A stretch of 64,000 nucleotides of DNA. Source: JASHVB01 sp963780805 (GTDB lineage Bacteria > Pseudomonadota > Alphaproteobacteria > Acetobacterales > Acetobacteraceae). Position numbers and translations under genes: made by a program. The stretch covers positions 248,001 to 312,000 of the forward strand of contig CAWADP010000010.1 in the NCBI GenBank assembly GCA_963780805.1, in the 5' to 3' direction. The notes below the pieces were generated by a model. It saw only the letters and a list, made by a program, of their open reading frames with translations, was not told where the DNA came from and did no database searches. Shown piece by piece: positions 18,092 to 27,237 of this stretch. How positions within the stretch are numbered: the stretch's first letter is position 1; the number at the start of each line of letters is the position of its first letter.

Positions 18092-19243
18092 ATGCCCCTA
18101 CGCGCCCTTCCCGCCGTCTTCATGCGCGGCGGCACCAGCCGAGCCATCATCTTCCACGCCCGCGACCTGCCGGACCGCGCACAGTGGGACCCGATCTTCC
18201 TCGCCGCCATGGGCAGCCCCGACCCGAACGGGCGCCAGCTCGACGGCATGGGCGGTGGCGTCTCCTCACTGTCGAAAGTCTGCATCCTGGCGCCATCGGA
18301 CCGCGAGGATGCCGACATCGACTACACCTTCGCCCAGGTGCAGATCCGCGAGGCGGCGGTGGACTACCGCGGCAACTGCGGCAACATGAGTTCGGCGGTC
18401 GGCCCCTTCGCGGTGGACGAAGGCATCGTCCGACCCAACGGCGACACCGCCATAGTGCGCATCTTCAACACCAACACGCGGAAGCTGATCCGTTCCACAT
18501 TCCCGTTGCAGGACGGCCACGCCGCGACGGAGGGTGATCTGGCGATCCCCGGCGTCGCCGGCACCGGCGCCCCGGTGCGGCTGGATTTCCTCACCCCCGG
18601 CGGCGCCACCACCGGCAAGCTGCTGCCGACCGGTGCGCCGCTGGACCGGCTGGACGTTCCGGGACTGGGCCCGATCGAGGTTTCCATGGTCGATGCCGCC
18701 AATGCCTGCGTGTTCGTGCGCGCACGCGATCTCGGCCTGACCGGACGCGAACTGCCGGACGAACTGGAGCGCAGCGCGGCCGTGCTGGAGACGCTGCAAG
18801 CGATCCGCCGGGCCGCGTCGGTCGCCATGGGCATCGCGCGCGACGATACCGAGGCTGCGACCATCCGCGGCGTGCCGTTCATCGGCTTCGTCGCGCCGCC
18901 GATGGATGCGCCGACCCTGGCGGGAGAGCCGGTCGCCGCCGCCCAGGTGGACCTGACGGCGCGGTTCCTGTCCAGCGGCCAGCCGCATCGGGCGCTGCCG
19001 CTGACCGCGTCGTTGTGCACCGCGGTCGCGGCGCGCATTCCCGGCACGCTGGCGCACGAGGCGCTGCGACCGGGCGCCGGGGATTCGATCCGCATCGGCA
19101 TGCCGTCCGGCATCCTGACAGTGGGAGCGGACGTCGCACAGGATTCCGGCGGCGCCTGGGTCGCCCACAGCGGTGCCTTCTTTCGTACCGCCCGGCGGCT
19201 GTTCGATGGCCGGGTCTATGTGCCGATGCCGGCGATGCGCTGA
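18092..19243 (+). CDS. PrpF-family isomerase (4-oxalomesaconate tautomerase / 2-methylaconitate isomerase type)
   Basis: This 383-residue protein is a clear PrpF-family member (diaminopimelate-epimerase fold), enzymes that shift double bonds in tricarboxylates such as 2-methylaconitate or 4-oxalomesaconate. Hallmarks are MRGGTSRAIIFHARDLP at the N-terminus, DGMGGGVSSLSKVCIL, the catalytic-cysteine loop YRGNCGNMSSAVGPFA, and HPSG-like GMPSGILTVGA near the end. A good ribosome site (CGGAGA) precedes the ATG. No prp or gal/lig catabolic genes accompany it, so which of the two pathways it serves is open. Confidence 0.9.
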   Translation: MPLRALPAVFMRGGTSRAIIFHARDLPDRAQWDPIFLAAMGSPDPNGRQLDGMGGGVSSLSKVCILAPSDREDADIDYTFAQVQIREAAVDYRGNCGNMSSAVGPFAVDEGIVRPNGDTAIVRIFNTNTRKLIRSTFPLQDGHAATEGDLAIPGVAGTGAPVRLDFLTPGGATTGKLLPTGAPLDRLDVPGLGPIEVSMVDAANACVFVRARDLGLTGRELPDELERSAAVLETLQAIRRAASVAMGIARDDTEAATIRGVPFIGFVAPPMDAPTLAGEPVAAAQVDLTARFLSSGQPHRALPLTASLCTAVAARIPGTLAHEALRPGAGDSIRIGMPSGILTVGADVAQDSGGAWVAHSGAFFRTARRLFDGRVYVPMPAMR

Positions 19244-19260
19244 CCCGCCGGCGCGCCCGG

Positions 19261-19458
19261 ATGTTCGGCCCGGCCAGCGTCGCGGAGATGCACGCGGCGC
19301 AAATTCTCACCGGGCTCGCCATGGCACTGTTCCTCGCGGTCGGCCTGATTCCCGGCATCCGCACCTATGCGCGCAAGATCCAGGCCGTGGTCCTCGCCGT
19401 CTATCTGCTCGGCTGCGCGGCGTTCACCGTCTACGTGATACTGCTGCGGCCTTCGTAG
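19261..19458 (+). CDS. Small two-helix membrane protein
   Basis: This short frame encodes 65 residues with two predicted membrane helices (AAQILTGLAMALFLAVGLIP and IQAVVLAVYLLGCAAFTVYVIL). It starts 17 bases after the PrpF-family gene. No family is recognised. It has a clear alternation of hydrophobic segments and a positively charged loop (RTYARK), so it is likely real though unproven. Confidence 0.5.
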   Translation: MFGPASVAEMHAAQILTGLAMALFLAVGLIPGIRTYARKIQAVVLAVYLLGCAAFTVYVILLRPS

Positions 19459-20906
19459 GTCGTGCGGCCACCCACCTCACCCGCCAGGCGCTGGAAGCCG
19501 CCGGCGCCGTCCTGGTCCCGATCTGGGTCGACCGCGGCGGAGTTGCACGTCGCCGCGAGAACCGTTGCCGCGCCGCGCGCCCGTCTCGCGGAGGTAATCC
19601 CCGCTGGGCGTCGCGCTGACGCTGCCGCGGCGGTGGGCCCTGGTGGGTTGCTCGCGCGGCGTGGCCGCAACTCGGCTCCGGTGCCGCGTGTGGCTCATGC
19701 CTGGCGAGCGCCATATGGGGAGTCATTGCTACGTCAAGCGGACGCAATTCGTCATCGGAGCGCTGGCGGACTGCCCACACTACGACGCGCTGTGCAATGC
19801 ACCTCCGGAAATCAATGCAATCTGAAAGCGCCGCGTTCGCCGTCCGTGCGACGTTCGATGCGGGAATGCCGTGACGAGATCCTTCAGTGCCGCGAGAAAG
19901 GCGGTTGCAACAAGGACCCGCCCATTGGTCGTCGGCGCCGAATTGGAATTCCAGGCGGGATGGATCGTCTCTTACGCGGCAATAACGATGAGGTTCGGCC
20001 ACAGTCACGATGGGATCGGTATGACGGAGGCCCGGCAGCATGAAATCCGCAATAGCGCCGGGGTTCGCCCGCGGCTGAATCACGGCTGATTTCCGGCCCG
20101 CAAGCCGCTTGCATCGGGCCATGCTCAATTGCGCTTATCAGCGACCCTCGTGCGGCGCGCATTTTACTTTTCCGCCCCTCGAGCGCTGTGAGGATGTCGG
20201 AACGATCCCTCTCACCGCCAGAGTCAGCCCCCGCGGCAGTTCAGGCGGCGATGCCTGTTTTGAGGTCCGGCGGCCAGGCACGGGCCAGAGTGTCCAGGCA
20301 CAAGTGTCCCGAATCGAGTCGATTACACAACTATACGGAGCTGCAATCGTGCTGATTCGGCTACGATGCCAATGAAATTCCTATAGCGTAATATTAATAT
20401 CTCACTTTCCCGGCATCTTTTTCGTTGCATTGCGTAGGTTGCAACGATTACACATGCATTAAGATAAGCAAACCGAATTAGTAACGATACTGCTACAAGC
20501 TCAATGCCGACGCATCAACGGATGAGCGAAAAACAAATGATGTTCCGGGTTTCGCTATCGTATCGACGATCCAGGCCCGCCTCGGCTTCCGGCCGTGCGC
20601 AGCTCGCACGACGTTCCGCGGCGGCGCCGCGCGCCGCACGCGCGATGCTGCGGACAAGCGCTCACCGATGTTGCCGCGCCGCCGGCCGCGACGCCAGTCA
20701 GCATGTGGTGACGCGACGCCCGGTACGGCCGCCATCCGGTTGCCCGCCGCCCCCGCCCTGGTGACGTTCCGTCAAAATATCGAATCCAATCCCGGGCTGT
20801 AACCAGCCGCCATCAGCCGGTCAGCGCATGCGCTGCGCCGGGACGTCCGGTCTCGTTCGTTCACTACGACGGACCTGACGGGGACTCACACCCTGCGAGG
20901 CTTTCC
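19459..20906. other. Gene-poor intergenic region with AT-rich core
   Basis: This 1.45-kb stretch has no credible gene. The frames through it are low-complexity or Arg-rich shadows. The segment 20370-20500 is markedly AT-rich for this genome and contains the inverted repeat listed separately, so it may carry promoter or attachment functions for the GH16 gene. Confidence 0.5.
20423..20446. promoter_or_regulatory. CGTTGCA-N10-TGCAACG inverted repeat in AT-rich region
   Basis: A perfect 7-base inverted repeat with ten bases between the arms sits in the AT-rich stretch about 460 bases upstream of the GH16 gene. It is operator-like, but nothing else supports binding. Confidence 0.3.
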
Positions 20907-23498
20907 ATGTCCACAACGCCGACATTCGAAGATACCTTCTCCACGCTCAGCCTGTGGAACGGCTCGACCGGAAACTGGCAGCCGGCCTACGACTGGAGTC
21001 CGGATGGCTACACCAACAGCAGCATGTCGTCGTGGCTGGTGAACCCGGCCTATGGGCCGACCTCGGAAGCGGATGCCGACGTTTACAGCATCAACGGCAA
21101 CGGCCTCAACATGGCGATCAAGCCGCTGCCGGCCGATGTTTCGGCCTCCGCGGTCGGTGGCGCTCAGTTCCTCTCCGGCCAGCTCACTACCGAGCCGTCA
21201 TTCTCGCAGACCTACGGCTATTTCCAGATGACGGCCGAGCTGCCGACCGCAACGAGCGGCACCAGCGCCGCATTCTGGCTGCTGCCCGAAAGCGGCGCGT
21301 GGCCGCCCGAGGTCGACATCTTCGAGGCAGATGGTTCGCAGGGCGCCAGCGCCATCGAGACCGGCGTCTTCACCGGTTCCTCCAGCGACCCGCAGCAGAC
21401 TTATCAGTGGGATTACAGCCTGCCGAACCTGACGACGAGCTACAATACCTTCGCGCTCGATTGGACCGCCACGACGATGACATGGTACGTCGATGGCAAG
21501 GAGGTCTATCAGATCGCCACGCCGAGCCAGATGAACCAGCCGATGTATATCCTGCTGGATGATCTGACCGACAACGCCAACTGGAATGGCACGGCGCCCG
21601 CCGGCTACACGGGCGATATGTCGATCAAGTCGGTTTATGTGTTCGACAACATGGCTGACGCCGAAACGGCTGGCGTGGTTCCTGGCGTCGCCGGCAGTTC
21701 CGGGAGCAGCGGTACCAGCTCCGGCAGCAGCGGCAGCAGCAGCGGGACCAGCAGCGGTAGCACAAGCAGCGGCAGCACCGGAACCAGTAGCGGCAGCAGC
21801 GGAACCAGCAGCGGCAGCACCGGAACCAGCACCGGAACCAGCACCGGAACCAGTAGCGGCAGCAGCGGAACCAGCAGCGGCAGCACCGGAACCAGCACCG
21901 GAACCAGTAGCGGCAGCAGCGGAACCAGCAGCGGCAGCACCGGAACCAGCACCGGCAGCACCGGAACCAGCACCGGCAGCACCGGAACCAGCAGCAGCGG
22001 CAGCACCGGAACCAGCAGCGGCAGCAGCACTGGAAGCAGCAGTACGGGGAGCATTAGTGGCAGCACTGGGACCAGCGGGAATACTTCTGGCGGCAGCAGC
22101 ACTTCCGGCAACAGCACTTCCGGCACCACGACGCACACAAACCCCGCGCCGGTGACGGTGGGTACCGGCACCGATCAGTTGATCGTCACGATTTCCGAAG
22201 ATCCCTACGTGAGCGGCGCGAGCAACAGCGATGCGGCGGGCGATGCGACCTTCACCATCTCGGTGGACGGCAAGCAAGTCGGCGGCACCTTTACCACCAC
22301 TGCGATCAACGGCGACGGCGAGACCCAGCAATTCATCCTCAATGGCAATTGGGGTCTCGGCGCGCAGACCGTAGCGGTGAACTTCACCAATTACCTTTAT
22401 GGCGGTCCATCCCATACGGATGTCAACGGTTCCTGGGCTCGCAATCTCTATGTCGATGCCATCAGCTATGACGGCGTGAACCAGAACAAGAGCGCGCCAG
22501 AATATGGCAACGGAGCAGTGAACTTCCCGGTTTCCGCCACGACGCCACCGGCCGTCGCATACGGTTCGGGGCCGAACACGCTGGTGCTGACCATGGCGGA
22601 GGACGCCTACGCCACATCGTATGGTGCCGTCGATCCGGCCGGCGATGCGACCTTCACCGTTGCGGTCAACGGCACGCAGGTCGGGGGCACCTTCATCGCC
22701 GAGGCCTCGCACGCGGCGGGCAAGTCGCAGACCTTCACGCTTTCCGGTTCCTGGGGCGCCGACCCGACCGTCACGGTCAGTTTCACCAACGATGCCTATG
22801 GTCCATCGGCGCCGGACGCGAATGGTTCGTACGACAGGAATCTCTATATCGACGGCATCACCTATGGTGGCGTGAATCAGAAAGTCAGCGCCGCGGAGCC
22901 GGGCGACGGGTCGCTGTCATTCACCATGGCCGGCACCGTGGCATCAACCATCACCATCGCGGCCTCCAACGCCAATCCCGTCGAGAACGTCAGCAATACC
23001 GCGATCACCGCTACCGCCGGCAACCACCTGGTGTTCATCGGCGGCACCGGCGACACCGTGACGCTGACCGGCGGCACGGAGACGGTGCAGGCGTTCCAGG
23101 GCGACAACACGATCACCACCGGCAGCCAGAACGACACGGTGCAAATCGCCGGCTCGGGTAACGTGGTGAACGCCGGAGCCGGTCAGAACACCATCGACGA
23201 CAGCGGCAGCGGCAACACGATCATACTGCCCGCGGCGCAAAACGGCGATGACACGATCTATGGCTACGTGATACCGGACGGCGATACGTTCGACCTGCGC
23301 ACGCTGCTGGCCGCGACGAAATGGAACGGTTCGCAGTCCACCATGGGCAATTTCATCCGCATGAGCACGTCGGGCTCCAACGCGGTGATCAGCGTGACGC
23401 CGACCGGCGCGGTGTCCGGCGGCAGCTACGCGGTGGCAACGCTGGAAGGGAGCGGCGCAGTGTCGTTGACCACGCTGCTGGCGCACGCGATCACCTGA
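20907..23498 (+). CDS. Secreted GH16-type glycoside hydrolase with Ser/Gly/Thr linker and two CBM-like domains
   Basis: This 863-residue enzyme has an N-terminal GH16 domain (residues 1-255) with the catalytic ExDxxE motif, Glu135-Asp137-Glu140 (EVDIFEADG), expected to cut beta-1,3/1,4-glucans or related polysaccharides. A low-complexity linker of Ser/Gly/Thr repeats (about 262-408) follows. Two homologous beta domains of about 110 residues come next (about 415-525 and 535-645), each with GDATF(T/t)xxVxGxQVGGTF and NLYxDxIxYxGVNQ. They resemble calcium-dependent CBM60/xylan-binding modules. The C-terminal part has Gly/Asp-rich NTI/TVT repeats. There is no N-terminal signal peptide. The C-terminal end is compatible with type I secretion, which I infer rather than see. 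Confidence 0.85.
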   Translation: MSTTPTFEDTFSTLSLWNGSTGNWQPAYDWSPDGYTNSSMSSWLVNPAYGPTSEADADVYSINGNGLNMAIKPLPADVSASAVGGAQFLSGQLTTEPSFSQTYGYFQMTAELPTATSGTSAAFWLLPESGAWPPEVDIFEADGSQGASAIETGVFTGSSSDPQQTYQWDYSLPNLTTSYNTFALDWTATTMTWYVDGKEVYQIATPSQMNQPMYILLDDLTDNANWNGTAPAGYTGDMSIKSVYVFDNMADAETAGVVPGVAGSSGSSGTSSGSSGSSSGTSSGSTSSGSTGTSSGSSGTSSGSTGTSTGTSTGTSSGSSGTSSGSTGTSTGTSSGSSGTSSGSTGTSTGSTGTSTGSTGTSSSGSTGTSSGSSTGSSSTGSISGSTGTSGNTSGGSSTSGNSTSGTTTHTNPAPVTVGTGTDQLIVTISEDPYVSGASNSDAAGDATFTISVDGKQVGGTFTTTAINGDGETQQFILNGNWGLGAQTVAVNFTNYLYGGPSHTDVNGSWARNLYVDAISYDGVNQNKSAPEYGNGAVNFPVSATTPPAVAYGSGPNTLVLTMAEDAYATSYGAVDPAGDATFTVAVNGTQVGGTFIAEASHAAGKSQTFTLSGSWGADPTVTVSFTNDAYGPSAPDANGSYDRNLYIDGITYGGVNQKVSAAEPGDGSLSFTMAGTVASTITIAASNANPVENVSNTAITATAGNHLVFIGGTGDTVTLTGGTETVQAFQGDNTITTGSQNDTVQIAGSGNVVNAGAGQNTIDDSGSGNTIILPAAQNGDDTIYGYVIPDGDTFDLRTLLAATKWNGSQSTMGNFIRMSTSGSNAVISVTPTGAVSGGSYAVATLEGSGAVSLTTLLAHAIT
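21690..22130 (+). repeat. Ser/Gly/Thr coding tandem repeats in the GH16 gene
   Basis: The region is built from AGCGGCAGC and ACCGGAACCAGC blocks (Ser-Gly-Ser and Thr-Gly-Thr-Ser), repeated dozens of times and locally nearly identical. It is prone to length change by slippage and explains several long shadow frames on both strands. Confidence 0.85.
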
Positions 23499-23551
23499 CG
23501 CCGGATCGCACTGACCCGGATCGCAGAGACCCGGATCGCGGAGACCGGGAC

Positions 23552-23638
23552 AGGACAGGAGACAAGACAGGGGAGGGGACAAGGAAGAGAAAAACGCAAG
23601 ATACTCTCTCCCCTTGATTCCTCTCCTGTCTCCCACTG
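23552..23638. terminator. Imperfect long hairpin between convergent genes
   Basis: GACAGGGGAGGGGACAAGG can pair with CTCTCCCCTTGATTCC and adjacent bases around a loop. The element lies between the GH16 and pcm stop codons and may terminate both. It is preceded by three ACCCGGATCGC direct repeats (about 23514-23545). Confidence 0.4.
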
Positions 23639-23663
23639 TGCACGCGCGCTACGTCTCCTGTCT

Positions 23664-24323
23664 TCAACTCCGCGCTTCCGCTATCAGCGGCACGAACGCC
23701 ACCGACAACACCGGCCGCGACCTCACGTTCCCCTCGGCATCCTTCCGGATCAGCTCCAGTTCCTGCTCAGCCCCCGGCTCGCCGACCGGGATCGCCATCC
23801 GACCACCCGGCCGAAGTTGCTCCACCAGCGCCGCGGGCACCTCGCGGGCCGCCGCGGTCACGATGATCGCGTCGAACGGCGCCCTGTCCGGCCACCCCAA
23901 CGCCCCGTCGCCGGTCCGCAGCGCGATCCGCCCGTATCCCTCCGCCGCCAGCACCCTCGCCGCATGCTTCGCCAGCTCCGGGATGACCTCGATCGAACAC
24001 ACGGTGTCCGCCAGTTCCGCCAGCACCGCGGCCTGGTAGCCGGAACCGGTGCCCACCTCCAGCACGTGGTCCTCCGGCCGCAGATCCAGCAGCTCGGTCA
24101 TCAGCGCGACGATGTAGGGCTGCGAGATCGTCTGCCCGCAGCCGATCGGCAGCGGCGCATTGACATAGGCGTTGTGCACCGCGTCCTCCGGCACGAAGGC
24201 CTCGCGCCGCACCTTGCGCAATGCCGCCACCACGCGCGGCGAAAACCGCTCCCGCCCCGTCCAGATCGCGGTTTCGCGTGCCTCCTGCTCCAGTTCCTCG
24301 AGCAGCTCCTGCTGTGTGGGCAT
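23664..24323 (-). CDS. pcm: Protein-L-isoaspartate O-methyltransferase
   Basis: This 219-residue enzyme methylates isoaspartyl residues in damaged proteins to start their repair. The SAM-binding motif I VLEVGTGSGYQAAVL and the QTISQPYIVALM segment (family signature) are clear, as are the later FDAIIVTAAA and LRPGGRMAIPVG motifs. The start is the ATG at 24323, because the remaining upstream frame is out of family. It is convergent with the GH16 gene and divergent from the next gene, so it is monocistronic. Confidence 0.93.
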   Translation of the reverse strand: MPTQQELLEELEQEARETAIWTGRERFSPRVVAALRKVRREAFVPEDAVHNAYVNAPLPIGCGQTISQPYIVALMTELLDLRPEDHVLEVGTGSGYQAAVLAELADTVCSIEVIPELAKHAARVLAAEGYGRIALRTGDGALGWPDRAPFDAIIVTAAAREVPAALVEQLRPGGRMAIPVGEPGAEQELELIRKDAEGNVRSRPVLSVAFVPLIAEARS

Positions 24324-24434
24324 GTCCGGCTCCCTGGCGTCACCCGAATCGCGCCCTGCGCCGCGGGGCCATTTTGCGCCCACGGTTCGCCTGGTTGTAA
24401 ACCGTCCGGCATCATGTGCCGGAGGAAACGTCAG

Positions 24435-25652
24435 ATGGATATGCAGCACCAAGGGGAGGCCGGCGCAACGGATAACCCCATCGGCCGCGCCCAGGCCCTG
24501 ATCCCCTTGCTGCAACAGGCCGCACCGCGCATCGACGCTGCGCGCGAGCTGCCGCCGGACGTGCTGGACGGCATGTTCTCCACGGGCATGTTCTCCACGG
24601 GCATGTTCTCCACTGGCATGTTCCGCCTGCTGGTCCCGCGCTCCTGCGGCGGCGCCGAATTGGACCCGGCGACCTTCGTGCAGTGCGTCGAGGCGATCGC
24701 CATGGGCGATGCCAGTGCCGCCTGGTGCATGAACCAGGGCGCGGTCAGCATGATGGCCGCCGCCTACATGCCCCTGGACGCCGCCCGCGACGCGTTTGGT
24801 GGCGAGCGCGACGTGCTGGCCTGGGGTTACGGGCCGAACGGCCGCGCGATGCGCGTGGACGGCGGCTGGCGCGTCACCGGCAAATGGTCCTTCGCCAGCG
24901 GCAGCCGGCATGCAACCTGGCTGGGCGCGCATTGCCTCTGCGTCGAACCCGACGGCACGCCGATGCGCGGCCCGCACGGCCGCAACTGGGAACGCACCGC
25001 CCTGTTCCCGCGTGACCAGGCGGAGATCGTGGACGACTGGTTCGTACTGGGGCTGCGCGGCACCGGCAGCGACACCTATTCGGTGAAGGACCTGGTGGTG
25101 GACGACGCCCACGTCATCACGCGCGACTATCCCGAGGAGCGCCGTGAACCTGGCCCGCTCTATCGCTTCCATCAGATGCAGCTCTACGCGGCCGGTTTCG
25201 CCTGCGTGGGGCTCGGGCTGGCACGCCAGGTGCTGGATACCTTCATCGCCACCGCCAAAACCAAGGCGCCGGCGCAAACGCAAACGCTGCTGCGCGACAA
25301 CAGCGCGGTGCAGCACATCATCGGATATTCCGACGCGAGGGTGAAGGCGGCGCGCGGTTCCCTGCTACGGTTGCTGGACCAGACGTATGCGGCGGCGGGC
25401 GGCGGGGAACTGACGCTCGACCATCGCATCGCAATCCGCCAGGCGAGCACCTATGCCATCCACGAATCCCGCGAGGTGGTCAACGCGATCTATCACGAGG
25501 CCGGATCGAGCGCGATCTTCGACAGTCAGCCATTCGAGCGCCGGCTGCGCGACATGAACGCCGTATCGCAGCAATTGCAGGGCCGGCGGGCGCATTTCGA
25601 GACGGTCGGCCAGCACTTGCTCGGCATGGATGTGAACGCGCGAAACATCTGA
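24435..25652 (+). CDS. Acyl-CoA-dehydrogenase-family flavoprotein with in-frame GMFST repeat
   Basis: This 405-residue protein has the acyl-CoA dehydrogenase/HsaA-type fold: N-terminal helices, an AIAMGDASAAWCMNQG substrate-binding segment, the beta domain GGWRVTGKWSFASGSRHATW, and a C-terminal helical part (EVVNAIYHEAGSSAIFDSQPFERRLRD) like that of flavin-dependent two-component monooxygenases (HsaA/PheA type). It would act on an aromatic or acyl substrate. The start has an excellent GGAGGAAAC site. At about residues 47-62 a five-residue unit GMFST is repeated in tandem. Relatives have one GMFA/DTGMF turn here, so two copies look inserted. No reductase partner is adjacent. Confidence 0.7.
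   Translation: MDMQHQGEAGATDNPIGRAQALIPLLQQAAPRIDAARELPPDVLDGMFSTGMFSTGMFSTGMFRLLVPRSCGGAELDPATFVQCVEAIAMGDASAAWCMNQGAVSMMAAAYMPLDAARDAFGGERDVLAWGYGPNGRAMRVDGGWRVTGKWSFASGSRHATWLGAHCLCVEPDGTPMRGPHGRNWERTALFPRDQAEIVDDWFVLGLRGTGSDTYSVKDLVVDDAHVITRDYPEERREPGPLYRFHQMQLYAAGFACVGLGLARQVLDTFIATAKTKAPAQTQTLLRDNSAVQHIIGYSDARVKAARGSLLRLLDQTYAAAGGGELTLDHRIAIRQASTYAIHESREVVNAIYHEAGSSAIFDSQPFERRLRDMNAVSQQLQGRRAHFETVGQHLLGMDVNARNI
24573..24624 (+). repeat. 15-base in-frame tandem repeat
   Basis: The unit GGCATGTTCTCCACG is present three times and followed by a partial fourth (GGCATGTTCCGC). Copies 1 and 2 are identical, copy 3 differs at one base. The 15-base unit keeps the frame. Confidence 0.85.
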
Positions 25653-25936
25653 GGCACGCCGCCCCTGATATTGAGAGCCGAGCCCCGGCGGGTGGCGGCC
25701 GACCCGCCCTGAACCTGAATCCGGGAACCTGAATCCGGCAGTTGGCTGATTGCCAACCGCGCCGGGCGCTGGCGGAATAGGCTGCATAGAGCAATCTGGG
25801 AGGTGGCGATTCACCCTGCGGGTGACGACCGCCTTCTGCTCTGCTTCCTGCGTTGAGCCGTCGCTCCTCGGTCAGGCTCCTTGGCCGTTGTGTCCTCGCC
25901 CTTCCGCCCGCCGCCCCGCAGGCCCATATTCCCGCC

Positions 25937-26920
25937 ATGTACAGTCAGGCGCTCAACACCCCCACTGCCCTCGCCGACACCAGTCCGGAAGCCGCCCGGT
26001 TCCAGGCGCGCATCGACGCCGAGGACCGTATCGAGCCGAACGACTGGATGCCCGAAGCCTATCGCCGCACGCTGGTCCGCCAGATCAGCCAGCACGCGCA
26101 TTCGGAAATCGTCGGCATGCTGCCCGAGGGCAACTGGATCACCCGCGCCCCCACCCTCCGCCGCAAAGCCGCCCTGCTCGCCAAGGTGCAGGATGAGGGT
26201 GGCCACGGCCTTTACCTCTACGCCGCCGCGGAGACGCTGGGCGTCAGCCGCGAGGAACTGGTGGAGCAACTGCTGACCGGCGGCGCCAAGTACAGCTCCA
26301 TCTTCAACTACCCAACGCTGACCTGGGCCGATATCGGCGCCGTCGGCTGGCTGGTGGACGGCGCGGCCATCATGAATCAGATCCCGCTGTGCCGGTGCTC
26401 GTTCGGGCCCTATGCGCGCGCCATGATCCGCATCTGCCGCGAGGAATCCTTCCACCAGCGCCAGGGCTACGAGATCATGCTGACGCTATGCCGCGGCACG
26501 GCGGAGCAAAAGGCTATGGCGCAGGACGCGCTGAACCGCTGGTGGTGGCCGTGCCTGATGATGTTCGGCCCGCCGGACAGCCAGTCGCAGCACTCCGACG
26601 TGTCGATGCGCTGGAAGATCAAGCGCTTCACCAATGACGCGCTACGGCAGAAGTTCGTCGATGCGACGGTGCCGCAGGGACGATACCTCGGCCTGGCCTT
26701 CCCCGATCCGGATTTGCGCTTCGACGAAGCCTCCGGCCATTGGATGTTCGGCGAGATCGACTGGGAGGAGTTCCGTCGCGTCCTGGCCGGCGACGGCCCG
26801 TGCAACCGCGAACGCCTCGCCACGCGCCGCCGGGCGCACGAGGACGGCGCCTGGGTGCGCGAAGCGGCGCTGGCGCATGCGGCGAAGCAGCGCTCGACCG
26901 AACGGGCCAAGGCCGCGTAG
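25937..26920 (+). CDS. paaA: 1,2-phenylacetyl-CoA epoxidase, catalytic subunit A
   Basis: This 327-residue protein is the di-iron oxygenase subunit of the PaaABCE complex, which epoxidises the ring of phenylacetyl-CoA in aerobic phenylacetate degradation. Family hallmarks include IEPNDWMPEAYRRTLVRQISQHAHSEI (first helix with iron ligands), KVQDEGGHGLYLY with the second set of Glu/His ligands, the CREESFHQRQGYEI motif and the RWWWPCLMMFGPPD block. It opens a tightly spaced operon; paaB begins two bases after the stop. A clear ribosome site is not obvious (GCCGCCATG). Confidence 0.95.
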   Translation: MYSQALNTPTALADTSPEAARFQARIDAEDRIEPNDWMPEAYRRTLVRQISQHAHSEIVGMLPEGNWITRAPTLRRKAALLAKVQDEGGHGLYLYAAAETLGVSREELVEQLLTGGAKYSSIFNYPTLTWADIGAVGWLVDGAAIMNQIPLCRCSFGPYARAMIRICREESFHQRQGYEIMLTLCRGTAEQKAMAQDALNRWWWPCLMMFGPPDSQSQHSDVSMRWKIKRFTNDALRQKFVDATVPQGRYLGLAFPDPDLRFDEASGHWMFGEIDWEEFRRVLAGDGPCNRERLATRRRAHEDGAWVREAALAHAAKQRSTERAKAA

Positions 26921-26922
26921 CG

Positions 26923-27210
26923 ATGCGCGACGCGCCCACCCCACTCTGGGAGGTGTTCATCCGCAGCCGCAACGGGCTGGCGCACAAGCACGTCGGATCG
27001 GTGCATGCCGCGGACGCCACGCTGGCGCTGCAGGCGGCGCGCGACGTCTACACGCGGCGCGGTGAGGGGCTTTCGATCTGGGTCATCCCGTCCGCCGCCA
27101 TCATCGCCTCGGATCCCGCCGACCGTGACGTACTGTTCGAACCCACCGGCTCGAAGATCTACCGACACCCGACGTTCTATGAGGTGCCGGATGAAGTGGG
27201 GAACATGTGA
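26923..27210 (+). CDS. paaB: 1,2-phenylacetyl-CoA epoxidase, small subunit B
   Basis: This 95-residue protein is the structural subunit of the same complex, with typical PLWEVFIRSRNGLAHKHVGSVHA, ALQAARDVYTRRGEGLSIWVIPS and the C-terminal YRHPTFYEVPDEV. It is thought to stabilise the oxygenase assembly. It lies two bases downstream of paaA and 27 bases upstream of the embedded muramidase gene, so all are likely on one transcript. Confidence 0.95.
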   Translation: MRDAPTPLWEVFIRSRNGLAHKHVGSVHAADATLALQAARDVYTRRGEGLSIWVIPSAAIIASDPADRDVLFEPTGSKIYRHPTFYEVPDEVGNM

Positions 27211-27237
27211 CGCACATGCGCGTCCCCTCGGGCGCTT

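Noticed and set aside
21690..22130. Possible CRISPR-like repeat array
   Set aside because: Repeats are contiguous, have no spacers, and encode an in-frame Ser/Gly/Thr linker.
21198..22712. 504-aa minus-strand frame through the GH16 linker
   Set aside because: An artefact of the repetitive coding sequence (long Gly/Ala run); the plus strand carries a complete enzyme.
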